Below, in pieces: positions 26,959-35,914 of a DNA stretch of 64,000 nt (position 1 is its first letter; each line of letters starts with the position of its first letter). The notes under the pieces were generated by a model, which saw nothing but the letters and a program-made list of their open reading frames with translations, was not told the DNA's origin and did no database searches. The translations under genes and the position numbers were made by a program. The stretch comes from Idiomarina fontislapidosi. GTDB lineage: Bacteria; Pseudomonadota; Gammaproteobacteria; Enterobacterales; Alteromonadaceae. The stretch lies in the NCBI RefSeq assembly GCF_003226255.1, contig NZ_QJST01000014.1:1-64000 (forward strand), in the 5' to 3' direction.

Positions 26959-27261
26959 ATGAAAAAACTTTCAGCTTTGTTTGCTGCAGCTGCTTTGGCA
27001 GTGGCACCAAGCCTAGTTTCTGCGCAAGATGCAACAGAAACAGGATCAGGAACGCCAGCAGGTGCGACCTCAACGGGTGTTGGTGGCGTTAGCGCTGGTG
27101 TTATCGGCGTGGGCGCTGTTGCAGCGGGTGTTGCAGTAGCGGTTGCTGCTGACGGTGGCGATGACGAAGATCCAGGTACAACCAACCCTCCAGGCACAGG
27201 TACTGAAACTGCGACTGGTACGGGCACGGGTACTGGTACTACGACAGGTACTGGCCAGTAA
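26959..27261 (+). CDS. yjbE: YjbE-like small secreted Thr/Gly-rich protein
   Basis: 100 residues from the ATG at 26959, which has a GAGG site and a clean signal peptide (MKKLSALFAAAALAVAPSL, cleavage near VSAQ). A frame reaching back to 26911 lacks both. The mature part is Gly/Ala/Val-rich, then DGGDDED, then a tail of Gly-Thr repeats. Size, tail and position before YjbF-, YjbG- and YjbH-like genes match YjbE of the E. coli yjbEFGH operon, which affects exopolysaccharide production. The repeats are low-complexity, so homology rests mainly on gene order. A terminator follows, so downstream genes may receive only part of the transcription, as in operons whose first product is needed in excess. 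Confidence 0.65.
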   Translation: MKKLSALFAAAALAVAPSLVSAQDATETGSGTPAGATSTGVGGVSAGVIGVGAVAAGVAVAVAADGGDDEDPGTTNPPGTGTETATGTGTGTGTTTGTGQ

Positions 27262-27289
27262 TTGGTAACACTTAACTAAGTGTTTACAA

Positions 27290-27316
27290 AGCCGTCCTCA
27301 ACATGGACGGCTTTTT
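27290..27316 (+). terminator. Terminator inside the yjb-like operon
   Basis: Stem AGCCGTCC / GGACGGCT with a seven-base loop and five Ts. It lies between the yjbE-like and yjbF-like genes and would reduce readthrough. If RfaH acts on this transcript this is a place where antitermination would matter. Confidence 0.8.
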
Positions 27317-27357
27317 CGTTTATAGTTGTTTACCCATAGATAATTCCTCGGCGTCGA

Positions 27358-28098
27358 ATGACAACAAAAACAATGCACCACAGCCGCTTATTTCTGCCCG
27401 CTCTTGCAGCCGCCTTCCTGCTGTCAGGGTGTATGAACCGCGTTGAGTCGATGAAAGAGACACTGGCGTTTGCATGGTCAGGCAATCAAGATATCACCGT
27501 CACTCCAGAACAACTGGCACAAATCAGTTACCCCATGATGTATGCACGTTTTAATCAACAGCGGCGTATTGCGTTAGGACTTGGGTTTGATGATAACGAC
27601 CATTACAAGTGGTTATCGGGCGATCAAGAAGTCGTCGTAACGCGGCATGGTCGCGTGGTGCAAACGCAAGGCGTAACGGGTGATTTAAATGAACTGGCAT
27701 GGGTCAGTAACCTAAGCAACGACCCGCTTAAATGTCTCACGCAAACAAACACACAGCAAAGCAGTCAGTGCTCACTTACATGGCGAGCTCAAGTGCAATC
27801 AGGCGTCGCACAACAGGCATCCACCGAAACGATTACCTCGCAGTTTACTCGCGTCGGTTCAGAATCCCTTGAGCTTCCAATGAATCGTACAATGAATACG
27901 GTGCATTGGCGCGAACACATATCTCAAGATAACGGTGTAACGTGGACCAATGACTATTGGCTATCCACCGAAACGGGACGGGTGGTGAAGTCGTCGCAAC
28001 AACTCTCTAAAGCATTACCAAGAGTGGTCACTGAAGAGCTCAAACCCTACAAAAAAGATGTACAAAAACAGGGTCATACTAAGAGAGGGGCGAACTAA
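27358..28098 (+). CDS. yjbF: YjbF/GfcB-like lipoprotein
   Basis: 246 residues with a lipoprotein signal (ALAAAFLLSGC), so it is anchored in a membrane by the Cys. The body (VTPEQLAQISYPMMYARF, DHYKWLSGDQEVVVTRHGRV, RTMNTVHWREHISQDNG) matches YjbF/GfcB of exopolysaccharide and group 4 capsule operons, whose exact role is still unclear. It ends by overlapping the start of the YjbG-like gene (TAATG). The order E-F-G-H is the same as in E. coli. Confidence 0.8.
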   Translation: MTTKTMHHSRLFLPALAAAFLLSGCMNRVESMKETLAFAWSGNQDITVTPEQLAQISYPMMYARFNQQRRIALGLGFDDNDHYKWLSGDQEVVVTRHGRVVQTQGVTGDLNELAWVSNLSNDPLKCLTQTNTQQSSQCSLTWRAQVQSGVAQQASTETITSQFTRVGSESLELPMNRTMNTVHWREHISQDNGVTWTNDYWLSTETGRVVKSSQQLSKALPRVVTEELKPYKKDVQKQGHTKRGAN

Positions 28099-28931
28099 TG
28101 CGTGCATCTATTGGATTGCTTCTTATCTTACTGGTGAGTTTTAGTCAGTTTGCAGCAGCGCAAGTTAAAGTGAACGTCTATTTGCATCAGAACGCAGAAC
28201 AACCGGGTGCCGTTACATGGCAAAAGAGTTACGAACTCAGCCAATCCGAGCGTATTTCAAACGTCTATGAGCGTATTTTAAACGATCTCAATGCTGAAGA
28301 CCTGGCTCAGATTAACTGGTCAGCGAGCCGCTTATCGAGCGACTTTTTACAAGCAAGGTTGGAGCGACACCGTGAGCGCATGGTAGAAAAGCTCGACCAG
28401 CTAGCACGCCACTGGAATCGCCAAGATGAACAACAAGTGGCTGATAGCATCAAACGTCTGGCGGCGCAGGTGAGCCGTTGGCCACTGCAAGCCACCTACA
28501 GCTTCAACCTAAAGCCCGATCAAACACGCTTGATTCTGCAACAGAACCCGCTGTTAACCCGTGCCGATGGTCGAGTCTTTAACTGGCATCTCTATAGCTT
28601 TCCTCACAAGGCGCTGACATTGGGCCTTCCGGAGGATCTCGCCGGTGTCGATAGTGATTTCTTATGGCGTGCGTTACCTAATGGCACTGTGGCAAAGCAG
28701 CCTGTCGCTTATTATAACCAGCGCCTGCCGGCCGCCTGTTACCAACACGATGAACGAAGCCCGATGCAAACCGTCAACGCTGAGCAAGCCGAGCGCTGTG
28801 CCATTAAAGGTAACCTGATTCATAGCGTGCGCTTGCTTTCAGAGCATTGGCTTACCGACGAAACCAAGCAGTTGGATCTCGAACTCATGTTACTGGCGAA
28901 ATTTATTCTGCCTAACGGAGCTCAGTCATGA
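28098..28931 (+). CDS. yjbG: YjbG/GfcC-like periplasmic protein
   Basis: 277 residues with a signal peptide (cleavage near AAAQ). It belongs to the GfcC/YjbG capsule-biosynthesis family, soluble periplasmic proteins built of ubiquitin-like beta-grasp domains resembling those of Wza. The first segment (KVNVYLHQNAEQPGAVTW, RISNVYERILNDL) and the end of the protein follow that pattern. The AGAGGGGCG site before the ATG is strong. It overlaps both neighbours (TAATG and ATGA), indicating translational coupling. Confidence 0.8.
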   Translation: MRASIGLLLILLVSFSQFAAAQVKVNVYLHQNAEQPGAVTWQKSYELSQSERISNVYERILNDLNAEDLAQINWSASRLSSDFLQARLERHRERMVEKLDQLARHWNRQDEQQVADSIKRLAAQVSRWPLQATYSFNLKPDQTRLILQQNPLLTRADGRVFNWHLYSFPHKALTLGLPEDLAGVDSDFLWRALPNGTVAKQPVAYYNQRLPAACYQHDERSPMQTVNAEQAERCAIKGNLIHSVRLLSEHWLTDETKQLDLELMLLAKFILPNGAQS

Positions 28932-31054
28932 AAAAGTGGAGTGTATATACGCTGGCCATGGCTGCGTTAGGTTATATACCCAATCTGTTGGCGCAAGATA
29001 TCAGTGCCGATCGCATTTATCAGCCGACACAATCGGATATTGGTGGTGCGGGCTTGATGCAAACACCTACCGGACGCATGAACCGAGATGGTGAGTTTTC
29101 GGTGCTCTATTACGATAACGATGAATATCGCCGCATGGCGTTGAGTCTTCAACTGTTTCCATGGCTAGAGTCCACCATTCGTTATACCGATGTAAGAACT
29201 CGCTTATACAGTGATTCCGAGGGCTTTAGTGGCGACCAAACCTATAAAGACCGGGGCTTGGACGTTAAAATCCGGCTATTAGAGGAGACTCGGTGGCTTC
29301 CCGAAACCAGTTTAGGCTTACGCGATATCGCCGGAACCGGACAATTTGCATCCGAGTTCATCGCGGCAAGTAAGCGTTTTGGTCCTGTCGATGTGACGTT
29401 AGGCATCGGTTGGGGTTATTTAGGCCGCTCAGGCAATATCGACAACCCCTTATGTGATATTGCCGATCGTTTTTGTGATAGAGCCAATGAGCTCAGCGGT
29501 GAGGGTGGTGAATTCGAGATCGGTGACTGGTTTACCGGTAACGCGGGCGTATTTGGGGGGATAGAGTACCAAACGCCGTGGGATCCGCTGATTGTGAAAG
29601 TCGAGTATGACGCCAACGACTTCTCACGTGAATCATCGCGCACACCTATTATTCAGGATTCTCATTGGAACTATGGCCTGCACTATCGGATGAACGATAA
29701 CGTCAACCTCAAACTGAGTTACGAACGGGGCAATACCTGGATGTTCGGGTTTAGCTTCCGTACGAACTTTGACGATATGACGCAATACAAGCGTACCGAC
29801 CCAGTACCGGCACCCACCGAGCCGCAGCTCACCTCAATGGATCAGCTCGATACCGATGAGTTGCGAAGCAAGTTGCGTAAAGCCAGTGGCTTTTACCTGA
29901 AGCGCTTTTACCTTAGCGACAACGGCAAAAAAGTCACGTTGGTGGGTAACCAAAGTCGCTACCGTTATGAAACCATGAGCCTAGATAGAGCAGCGGCGGT
30001 GTTGGCTAATTATTTACCGGCTTCGGTCACACAATATCAGTTTGTTGATGACGTGCTGGGCATGCCTATCGCACAAGTCAATGTCGATGCGCCGACATTC
30101 AAGCGAGCATTTTATCGCGCTGACTTTACCACGCGCTACAAAGACAGCTACGAACTGGTGAACGTCAATCAAGAAGATGACGATCAATTACTGTTTGAAC
30201 GCGCAAGTGAACTCGGCTTGCCGGATATTGGTTTTCGTCCTTACTTAGAACAGTCATTTGGCGGACCCGAAGCATTCTACATGTACAAGCTGCGTATGGA
30301 TGGCTATTTTAATTGGGTGCCTGCCGAGAACTTCTTAGTCAATGGCGTGATCAGTGGCACCATTGTCGATAATTACGATAAATTTAATTACCTCGTTGAA
30401 GAGGGCGAAGCACCGCTGCCGCGCGTACGAACCTATGTGCGTGAATATTCAACGCAATCGGACATTGTACTCACACGTGCACAGGGCACCTATGTCAAAG
30501 AGTGGCAAGACAACCTTTACAGCTCCTTTTACGGTGGGTATCTTGAGCGCATGTTTGGCGGTATCGGGACCGAATGGCTCTATCGTCCGCTTGATAAACC
30601 GTGGGCGGTGGGTGTCGATATAAACTATGCACGCCAACGTAGCTTCGAAAACCACCTCGGATTTAGAGATTACGACGTGCTAACCGGGCATTTAACGGGT
30701 TATCTGCGCACGGATTATTTCTTTGACAACACACTGTTGACCGTATCGGCAGGCCGCTTCCTTGCAAAAGACTGGGGCGTCAACTTCAAATTTGAGAAGA
30801 AATTTGATTCAGGTATTATCGTCGGCGCATTTGCTGCGAAGACAAACATATCAGCGGAAGAGTTCGGCGAGGGGAGTTTCAATAAAGGCTTCTTTATCAG
30901 TATTCCGTTCGATCTATTACAAATAAATCACAGCACGGGTCGAGGCGCAATTGGATGGACGCCGCTCACCCGTGATGGTGGACAAATGTTGCAACGCGCT
31001 GCTCACCTTTATGGTATTACCGATGCGCGTAGCCGATTTTATAATGAGTGGTAA
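28928..31054 (+). CDS. yjbH: YjbH/GfcD-like outer-membrane protein
   Basis: 708 residues with a signal peptide (cleavage near LLAQ). It is a YjbH/GfcD (DUF940) family protein, predicted to be made of beta-barrel domains in the outer membrane for release of exopolysaccharide. The N terminus shows the family pattern GGAGLMQTPTGRMNRDGEFS and YRRMALSLQLFPWLESTIRY. A periplasmic middle with ubiquitin-like features and a second barrel part follow (YGGYLERMFGGIGTEWLYRP, ISIPFDLL). It starts inside the stop of yjbG (ATGA). It completes the four-gene set. Confidence 0.85.
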   Translation: MKKWSVYTLAMAALGYIPNLLAQDISADRIYQPTQSDIGGAGLMQTPTGRMNRDGEFSVLYYDNDEYRRMALSLQLFPWLESTIRYTDVRTRLYSDSEGFSGDQTYKDRGLDVKIRLLEETRWLPETSLGLRDIAGTGQFASEFIAASKRFGPVDVTLGIGWGYLGRSGNIDNPLCDIADRFCDRANELSGEGGEFEIGDWFTGNAGVFGGIEYQTPWDPLIVKVEYDANDFSRESSRTPIIQDSHWNYGLHYRMNDNVNLKLSYERGNTWMFGFSFRTNFDDMTQYKRTDPVPAPTEPQLTSMDQLDTDELRSKLRKASGFYLKRFYLSDNGKKVTLVGNQSRYRYETMSLDRAAAVLANYLPASVTQYQFVDDVLGMPIAQVNVDAPTFKRAFYRADFTTRYKDSYELVNVNQEDDDQLLFERASELGLPDIGFRPYLEQSFGGPEAFYMYKLRMDGYFNWVPAENFLVNGVISGTIVDNYDKFNYLVEEGEAPLPRVRTYVREYSTQSDIVLTRAQGTYVKEWQDNLYSSFYGGYLERMFGGIGTEWLYRPLDKPWAVGVDINYARQRSFENHLGFRDYDVLTGHLTGYLRTDYFFDNTLLTVSAGRFLAKDWGVNFKFEKKFDSGIIVGAFAAKTNISAEEFGEGSFNKGFFISIPFDLLQINHSTGRGAIGWTPLTRDGGQMLQRAAHLYGITDARSRFYNEW

Positions 31055-31072
31055 GGATAAATAAGGTAGCAC

Positions 31073-31405
31073 ATGAATAAGTTAGCGCTAATTGGGGTGC
31101 TCGTAGTAGGTATGAGCGGCTGTGCAAGCCAACCCGAAAAAGATAACAACAGTGACTGGCAGGGCACTCACCAAAGTGTCGATTATATTTTATCACCTAA
31201 TTATGATGCGATCGCCAGCGCAGTGCCGGGACAGTCACTGAGCTTAACCACGCGTAGCCAACGCAATTACAACGTAACGATTGTTAAACGGTACTTCGCC
31301 GCCAGCGGTCGTGAGTGCCTCGAGGCAGAAACGCAAACCAATACCATGGTCGTTTGTGATTACAGCAACGAGTGGGGTTTGAGTCGGGCCTTCGAACAGT
31401 TTTAG
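31073..31405 (+). CDS. Small lipoprotein of the polysaccharide locus
   Basis: 110 residues with a lipobox (GMSGC) after a short signal. The body has a C-terminal segment (YFAASGRECLEAETQ, MVVCDYSNEWGL) of the kind seen in small lipoproteins next to polysaccharide genes, where two cysteines could pair. It lies 18 bases after the yjbH-like gene and before kpsD, so it is part of the operon. A specific function is not known. Confidence 0.7.
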   Translation: MNKLALIGVLVVGMSGCASQPEKDNNSDWQGTHQSVDYILSPNYDAIASAVPGQSLSLTTRSQRNYNVTIVKRYFAASGRECLEAETQTNTMVVCDYSNEWGLSRAFEQF

Positions 31406-31511
31406 CAGCGCTTCAACTATTTTCTAAAGCACTAGGCTAGTGGTAAACTACAAAAAAGTTTAACGAGTGAATAATGAAAACGATAGATAGAACGTTCAAC
31501 AGGGGCGGCAA

Positions 31512-33302
31512 ATGAACATAAATAAACAAGGAATCGCAGCGCTGCTTTTGTCGTTTGTGAGCTTAACCGCTTCGGCTCAAAGTATTTCAGATCTCTCGCC
31601 CGAGCAACGAGAGCAGCTCGAACAACGCATGGGATCAAATGGCGCTAATAGCAATCAAGCGCCTCCAACGAATGTGTCGCAAAGCCAAGTGTTTGGTGAT
31701 GTTGACCCTACGTCGCCGCTCTCTACCCAATTTGCTGAACAACAAGTGCGTAGCAGCTGGAGTACCGGCACATACGGCCCTGTCATGGAAGAAATGTTGT
31801 CGCCCGAAGAGCGTAACCAAATTCGTCCATTTGGCGCCGAAGTCTTTGATGGTGGTTTTCGTGTAAAGCGCTCAGACGGCCTTAATCCACAGTACCGCAT
31901 TTTGCCAGGTGACCAAATCACCTTGCGCGTGTGGGGGGCCACCGAAGTAGACTCAGTGCTTTCCGTTGATGCGCAAGGGTTTGTTTTCATCCCCTCGGTT
32001 GGTCCCGTGCAAGTGCAGGGCGTTACAGCGGCGCAACTGAACTCGGTCATTACCTCAGCGATTAAAACAACTTATCCCAAAAACGTTAATGTCTATACCA
32101 ACGTTCAGGGTGTGCAGCCGGTGGGCGTGATGGTATCCGGCTATGTTGAACGTCCCGGTAAGTATGCGGGTGTACCCAGCGATTCAATTTTGTATTTCTT
32201 GGATCAGGCATCGGGCATCGATAACAAACTGGGTTCGTTTCGTAATATCGACTTAATTCGTAACGGCGAAGTCATCAAAACCTTCGACCTTTACGACTTC
32301 CTGATAGATGGTGAGCTCAACCAGCCGCAACTACAAGAAGGAGATACCCTGTTAGTCAAGGCGCGAGGCCCTCAAGTCACGGTGTATGGCGATGTCGGGC
32401 GAGCGTATCATTATGAGCTTGCCGCAGATGGCGTAAAGGGCAGTAGGATCGAAGCCCTAGCGCGCTTAAACCCGGGTGTTTCGCACGCGCTGGTAGTGGG
32501 TACGCGGATGGGTAACCCGGTCGCCGATTATTTAACCATTAATCAGTTTGCAGACACTGGATTAGCCGACGGTGATGAAATCGCATTCTTTGCCGATAAA
32601 CGCGCCGATAAAATTGTAGTGCAGGTTGAGGGTAAGTATTTAGGCCAATCGTATTTTGTATTACCGAAAAATGCGCGTCTGATGGAATTCCTAAATACAG
32701 TAGCCGTTGATCCACAAGAGACCGACTACAAAAACATTTCGATTCGCCGTCAGAGCGTTGCCGAGCGGCAAAAGAAAGCATTAGAAGAGAGTTTAGACCG
32801 ACTGGAACAAACCTATTTGGGGGCGCCATCGTCAACAGCCGAAGAGGCGGCAGTGCGGGCACAAGAGGCGGAGTTAATCAGTCAGTTTGTGCAAAAGGCA
32901 CGTAACGTGAAGCCGAGCGGTCGCTTGGTCGTCAGTAACGAGGATCAGCTGGTTGATATTCGTTTACAGCATGGTGACGTCGTGACCTTACCGGCGAAAA
33001 CCGACTCGGTGCTGGTGAGTGGCGAAGTCTACGTGCCGCAGTCCGCCGTGTTTGTCGAAGGAAAATCGGTAGAGGAATACATTAACGGTGCAGGTGGATT
33101 CACCCAACGTGCCAACGATGACCGTATTTTAATCGTTCGCCAAAATGGTGAAGTCATTGAGGCAGACAACACCGACCTGCGTCCCGGTGATGAGGTGCTC
33201 GTGTTGCCCGCCGTAAGCTCGAAAAACCTTCAAGTGGCGCAGTCAATTACGCAAATCATTTATCAGATTGCGGTCGCGACCAAGGTGGCGTTGGACCTAT
33301 AA
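31512..33302 (+). CDS. kpsD: KpsD-type polysaccharide export outer-membrane protein
   Basis: 596 residues with a signal peptide (cleavage near TASAQ). A Poly_export domain (YRILPGDQITLRVWGATEV, VDAQGFVFIPSVGPVQVQG) is followed by several SLBB domains (GYVERPGKYAGVPS, GDVGRAYHYEL, GEVYVPQSAVFVEG). The length and the lack of a lipobox fit the KpsD type of ABC-transporter-dependent capsules better than Wza. It forms the outer-membrane/periplasmic channel through which the chain leaves. The kpsM-like gene starts directly after the stop codon. Confidence 0.88.
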   Translation: MNINKQGIAALLLSFVSLTASAQSISDLSPEQREQLEQRMGSNGANSNQAPPTNVSQSQVFGDVDPTSPLSTQFAEQQVRSSWSTGTYGPVMEEMLSPEERNQIRPFGAEVFDGGFRVKRSDGLNPQYRILPGDQITLRVWGATEVDSVLSVDAQGFVFIPSVGPVQVQGVTAAQLNSVITSAIKTTYPKNVNVYTNVQGVQPVGVMVSGYVERPGKYAGVPSDSILYFLDQASGIDNKLGSFRNIDLIRNGEVIKTFDLYDFLIDGELNQPQLQEGDTLLVKARGPQVTVYGDVGRAYHYELAADGVKGSRIEALARLNPGVSHALVVGTRMGNPVADYLTINQFADTGLADGDEIAFFADKRADKIVVQVEGKYLGQSYFVLPKNARLMEFLNTVAVDPQETDYKNISIRRQSVAERQKKALEESLDRLEQTYLGAPSSTAEEAAVRAQEAELISQFVQKARNVKPSGRLVVSNEDQLVDIRLQHGDVVTLPAKTDSVLVSGEVYVPQSAVFVEGKSVEEYINGAGGFTQRANDDRILIVRQNGEVIEADNTDLRPGDEVLVLPAVSSKNLQVAQSITQIIYQIAVATKVALDL

Positions 33303-34109
33303 ATGAAAGACGTGAATCCAGCAACCGCGGTGCGTAGCCCTTACAAAGTGGCTTGGCACGTCTGGACAGCGCTATTCATGCGTGAGTTTGTCTCACGCAT
33401 GACAACCGATAGGTTCGCGCCGGTGTGGTTGTTTTTACAACCCATCTTGCATGTGGTGATTTTGGTTGCGGTACGTGACTTTATCGGCAAGGGCCGACTA
33501 ATTCCAGGGGCCGAATTTATTCCTTGGTTGGTAATAGGCATCACCACCTTTATTATGTTCCGTACGCTGTGGATACAGGGCATGAATGCGATTCAAGCAA
33601 ACAAAGCCTTGTTTGCCTACCGGCAAGTGCACCCTGCTGATACGGTGCTGGTGCGCTGCGCAATGGAGGCAAAGCTGCAGGCCTTTGTCCTGATGATCAT
33701 GGTATTCATGTTCACTGGCTTGGGCTTTGATATGTTGCCCGATGCGCCGCTCGAAGCGGTTGAGGTGCTCCTAGCGATGAGCTTATTGGGTTTGGGCATG
33801 GGGTTAACGACCTCGGTGATGGTCACTTTTTTTCCAGAGTCGTCCAAAATTGTTAATCTCATTTCGTTTCCTCTTTATCTCTTATCGGGGGTAATGATAC
33901 CCATACAGTTTATGCCCCACGGTATCCAAGAGTACTTACTTTACAATCCCTTATTGCATGCGGTTGAACTGATTCGTGCTGAATTTTTTAGCAGTTATCA
34001 CGCCGTGCAAGGGGTCAGCCTGTGGTATGTTTACCAGTGGGCTATTTGTACGGTGTTACTGGGTTTAGCCCTGCATGTTAAGTTTAAAGTACGTATGGTG
34101 GCGCGCTAA
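33303..34109 (+). CDS. kpsM: Capsule ABC transporter permease KpsM
   Basis: 268 residues with six predicted membrane helices of the ABC-2 type (WLFLQPILHVVILVAVRDF, EFIPWLVIGITTFIMFRTL, LISFPLYLLSGVMIPIQFMP). It is the membrane part of the exporter that moves the finished polysaccharide, on its phospholipid-Kdo anchor in known systems, across the inner membrane. The stop overlaps the ATG of the ATPase gene. Confidence 0.92.
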   Translation: MKDVNPATAVRSPYKVAWHVWTALFMREFVSRMTTDRFAPVWLFLQPILHVVILVAVRDFIGKGRLIPGAEFIPWLVIGITTFIMFRTLWIQGMNAIQANKALFAYRQVHPADTVLVRCAMEAKLQAFVLMIMVFMFTGLGFDMLPDAPLEAVEVLLAMSLLGLGMGLTTSVMVTFFPESSKIVNLISFPLYLLSGVMIPIQFMPHGIQEYLLYNPLLHAVELIRAEFFSSYHAVQGVSLWYVYQWAICTVLLGLALHVKFKVRMVAR

Positions 34110-34819
34110 TGGATATACAAAACGAACCCGCCATGATCGAGGCAAAAGATGTCTGGAAGCGTTATCATGGTCCGTTTGGCGGCGGCTGGGTGCTCAAAGG
34201 CGTGGATTTTAAAATTCCTCGTGGCGTCTCGGTCGGCTTAGTCGGTAAAAACGGCGCAGGTAAATCCACCTTGTTGCGCCTTATCGGCGGTATGGATTCG
34301 CCCGATAAAGGCGAGATCATCGAGCGCTGTCGCGTTTCTTGGCCAATCGGCTTAGGTGGCGGTTTTCAAGGCTCCATGACAGGACGGCAAAACGTTAAAT
34401 TTGTCGCCCGCATTCACGGTGGTAATGCCGACATTGACCGCATTATTGATGAGGTTCAAGACTTTGCCGAAATCGGACCGGCGTTTGATCAGCCGATACA
34501 CACATACTCAAGCGGCATGCGCTCACGCTTAGCATTTGGTCTATCGTTGGCGTTTAATTTTGATGTGTATTTGTCGGATGAAGCGACCGCGGTGGGCGAC
34601 GTAAGCTTCAAACAAAAGGCGAAGAAAGCCTTTAAAGAGCGTGTGGGTCAGTCAAGTCTGATTATGGTGTCTCATGCAACCAAAATACTTGAGGATTTGT
34701 GTCAGTCAGGCATATGGTTACACGAAGGTAAAGCCATTTGGTTTGACGATCTAAAAGACGCTATCGATGCCTATCACGATAGCGTAGGACATAAACCGAA
34801 GACAAAAAAAGCGAAGTAA
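34109..34819 (+). CDS. kpsT: Capsule ABC transporter ATPase KpsT
   Basis: 236 residues. Walker A is GKNGAGKST, the ABC signature is YSSGMRSRLAFGLSLAF, and Walker B is VYLSDEAT. The short length, without a C-terminal carbohydrate-binding extension of the Wzt type, fits KpsT, which exports without recognising the chain end by an added domain. Asp-Glu of Walker B reads SDEAT, as in other KpsT proteins. It pairs with the overlapping permease. Confidence 0.93.
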   Translation: MDIQNEPAMIEAKDVWKRYHGPFGGGWVLKGVDFKIPRGVSVGLVGKNGAGKSTLLRLIGGMDSPDKGEIIERCRVSWPIGLGGGFQGSMTGRQNVKFVARIHGGNADIDRIIDEVQDFAEIGPAFDQPIHTYSSGMRSRLAFGLSLAFNFDVYLSDEATAVGDVSFKQKAKKAFKERVGQSSLIMVSHATKILEDLCQSGIWLHEGKAIWFDDLKDAIDAYHDSVGHKPKTKKAK

Positions 34820-34824
34820 AATAA

Positions 34825-35910
34825 ATGAAGAATTTTATAAAGAATCAGCCGCACTGGGCGATAGCCGCCGCAGTTATCCTGATAGGTGCAATTTATTGGA
34901 GCCTCATGGCGACCGATCGCTATGTGTCGCGAGCACAAATCGTTCTCGAAAGCCCCGAGGTCAGTATGTCGTCCATGAACATTAGCTCCTTACTGTCGGG
35001 GACTCAGGGTTCAGGCGACCTCCTGCTCTTGCGCGAACATTTAATGTCGGTCACCATGCTAAAAGCACTACAGCAAGATCTCGACCTAAGGACTCACTAC
35101 TCACAAGACTTTATTGATGCGTGGTCCGCCTTGGAGGATAAAAACGCACCCATCGAAGTGTTTCACCAATACATGCTCGACCATATGTCGATCGAATTTG
35201 ATGAGTACGCAGCAGTGCTGAAAATTGAGGTACAAGCCTTTGACCCACAAATGGCGCAAGCGATTGTAGAAACGTTGCTTAAAGAGGGTGAGCGCCATAT
35301 GAACAGTATGGGACAACGGCTCGCCGAAGAGCAGGTTAAGTTTATCGAAAAACAAGTAGCCACGCTCGAAGAGCGCCTGTTTGAGGCGCGTGACAACTTG
35401 CTCACGTTTCAAAACGAGAACGGTTTAGTCTCTCCTTCGCAGACCGTGCAAGCTATTTTCACCACCGTATCGCAATTGCAAGCCCAGCGCGCCGCGCTCG
35501 CCGCGCGTAAGACGGCACTGCTTGACTACCAAAGTCGTACCTCACCGCAGGTAATGGAAATTACCCGAGAGATCCGCTCGCTAGACGAGCAAATAAACGA
35601 AGAACAAGCAAAGCTGACGCGCGAAAGCGGTGACGCACTCAACAAAACATCGGCCGAGTTCCAAACACTGCAGTTACGTGCCGAGTTCGCGCTCGAGCTT
35701 TATTCAAACGCAATGGTTGCACTCGAAAGCACTCGTATCGAGGCAGCGCGCAAATTAAAGCAAGTGTCTATACTGGAGTTTCCTCTATTCCCAGAGTACT
35801 CGACCAAGCCCGATCGGCTGTATAATTTTGTGGTGCTGCTCATCTTTACGCTCTTTATTGGCGCTATCGTGCATTTAGGCAGAGCCATTGTGCGCGATCA
35901 CAAGCACTAG
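34825..35910 (+). CDS. kpsE: KpsE-type inner-membrane export protein
   Basis: 361 residues with a membrane helix at each end (WAIAAAVILIGAIYWSLM and FVVLLIFTLFIGAIVHLG) and a periplasmic coiled coil between (VATLEERLFEARDNLLTF, REIRSLDEQINEEQAKL). This is the polysaccharide co-polymerase type 3 / KpsE / CtrB / BexC layout. It links the inner-membrane transporter to the outer-membrane KpsD channel. The order D-M-T-E is kept. Confidence 0.9.
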   Translation: MKNFIKNQPHWAIAAAVILIGAIYWSLMATDRYVSRAQIVLESPEVSMSSMNISSLLSGTQGSGDLLLLREHLMSVTMLKALQQDLDLRTHYSQDFIDAWSALEDKNAPIEVFHQYMLDHMSIEFDEYAAVLKIEVQAFDPQMAQAIVETLLKEGERHMNSMGQRLAEEQVKFIEKQVATLEERLFEARDNLLTFQNENGLVSPSQTVQAIFTTVSQLQAQRAALAARKTALLDYQSRTSPQVMEITREIRSLDEQINEEQAKLTRESGDALNKTSAEFQTLQLRAEFALELYSNAMVALESTRIEAARKLKQVSILEFPLFPEYSTKPDRLYNFVVLLIFTLFIGAIVHLGRAIVRDHKH

Positions 35911-35914
35911 GTTT

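Noticed and set aside
31065-31070. GGTAGC before the lipoprotein gene as an RfaH ops site
   Set aside because: Only the six-base core matches; the preceding GGC and the following TG of ops are missing, and it lies in the middle of the operon.
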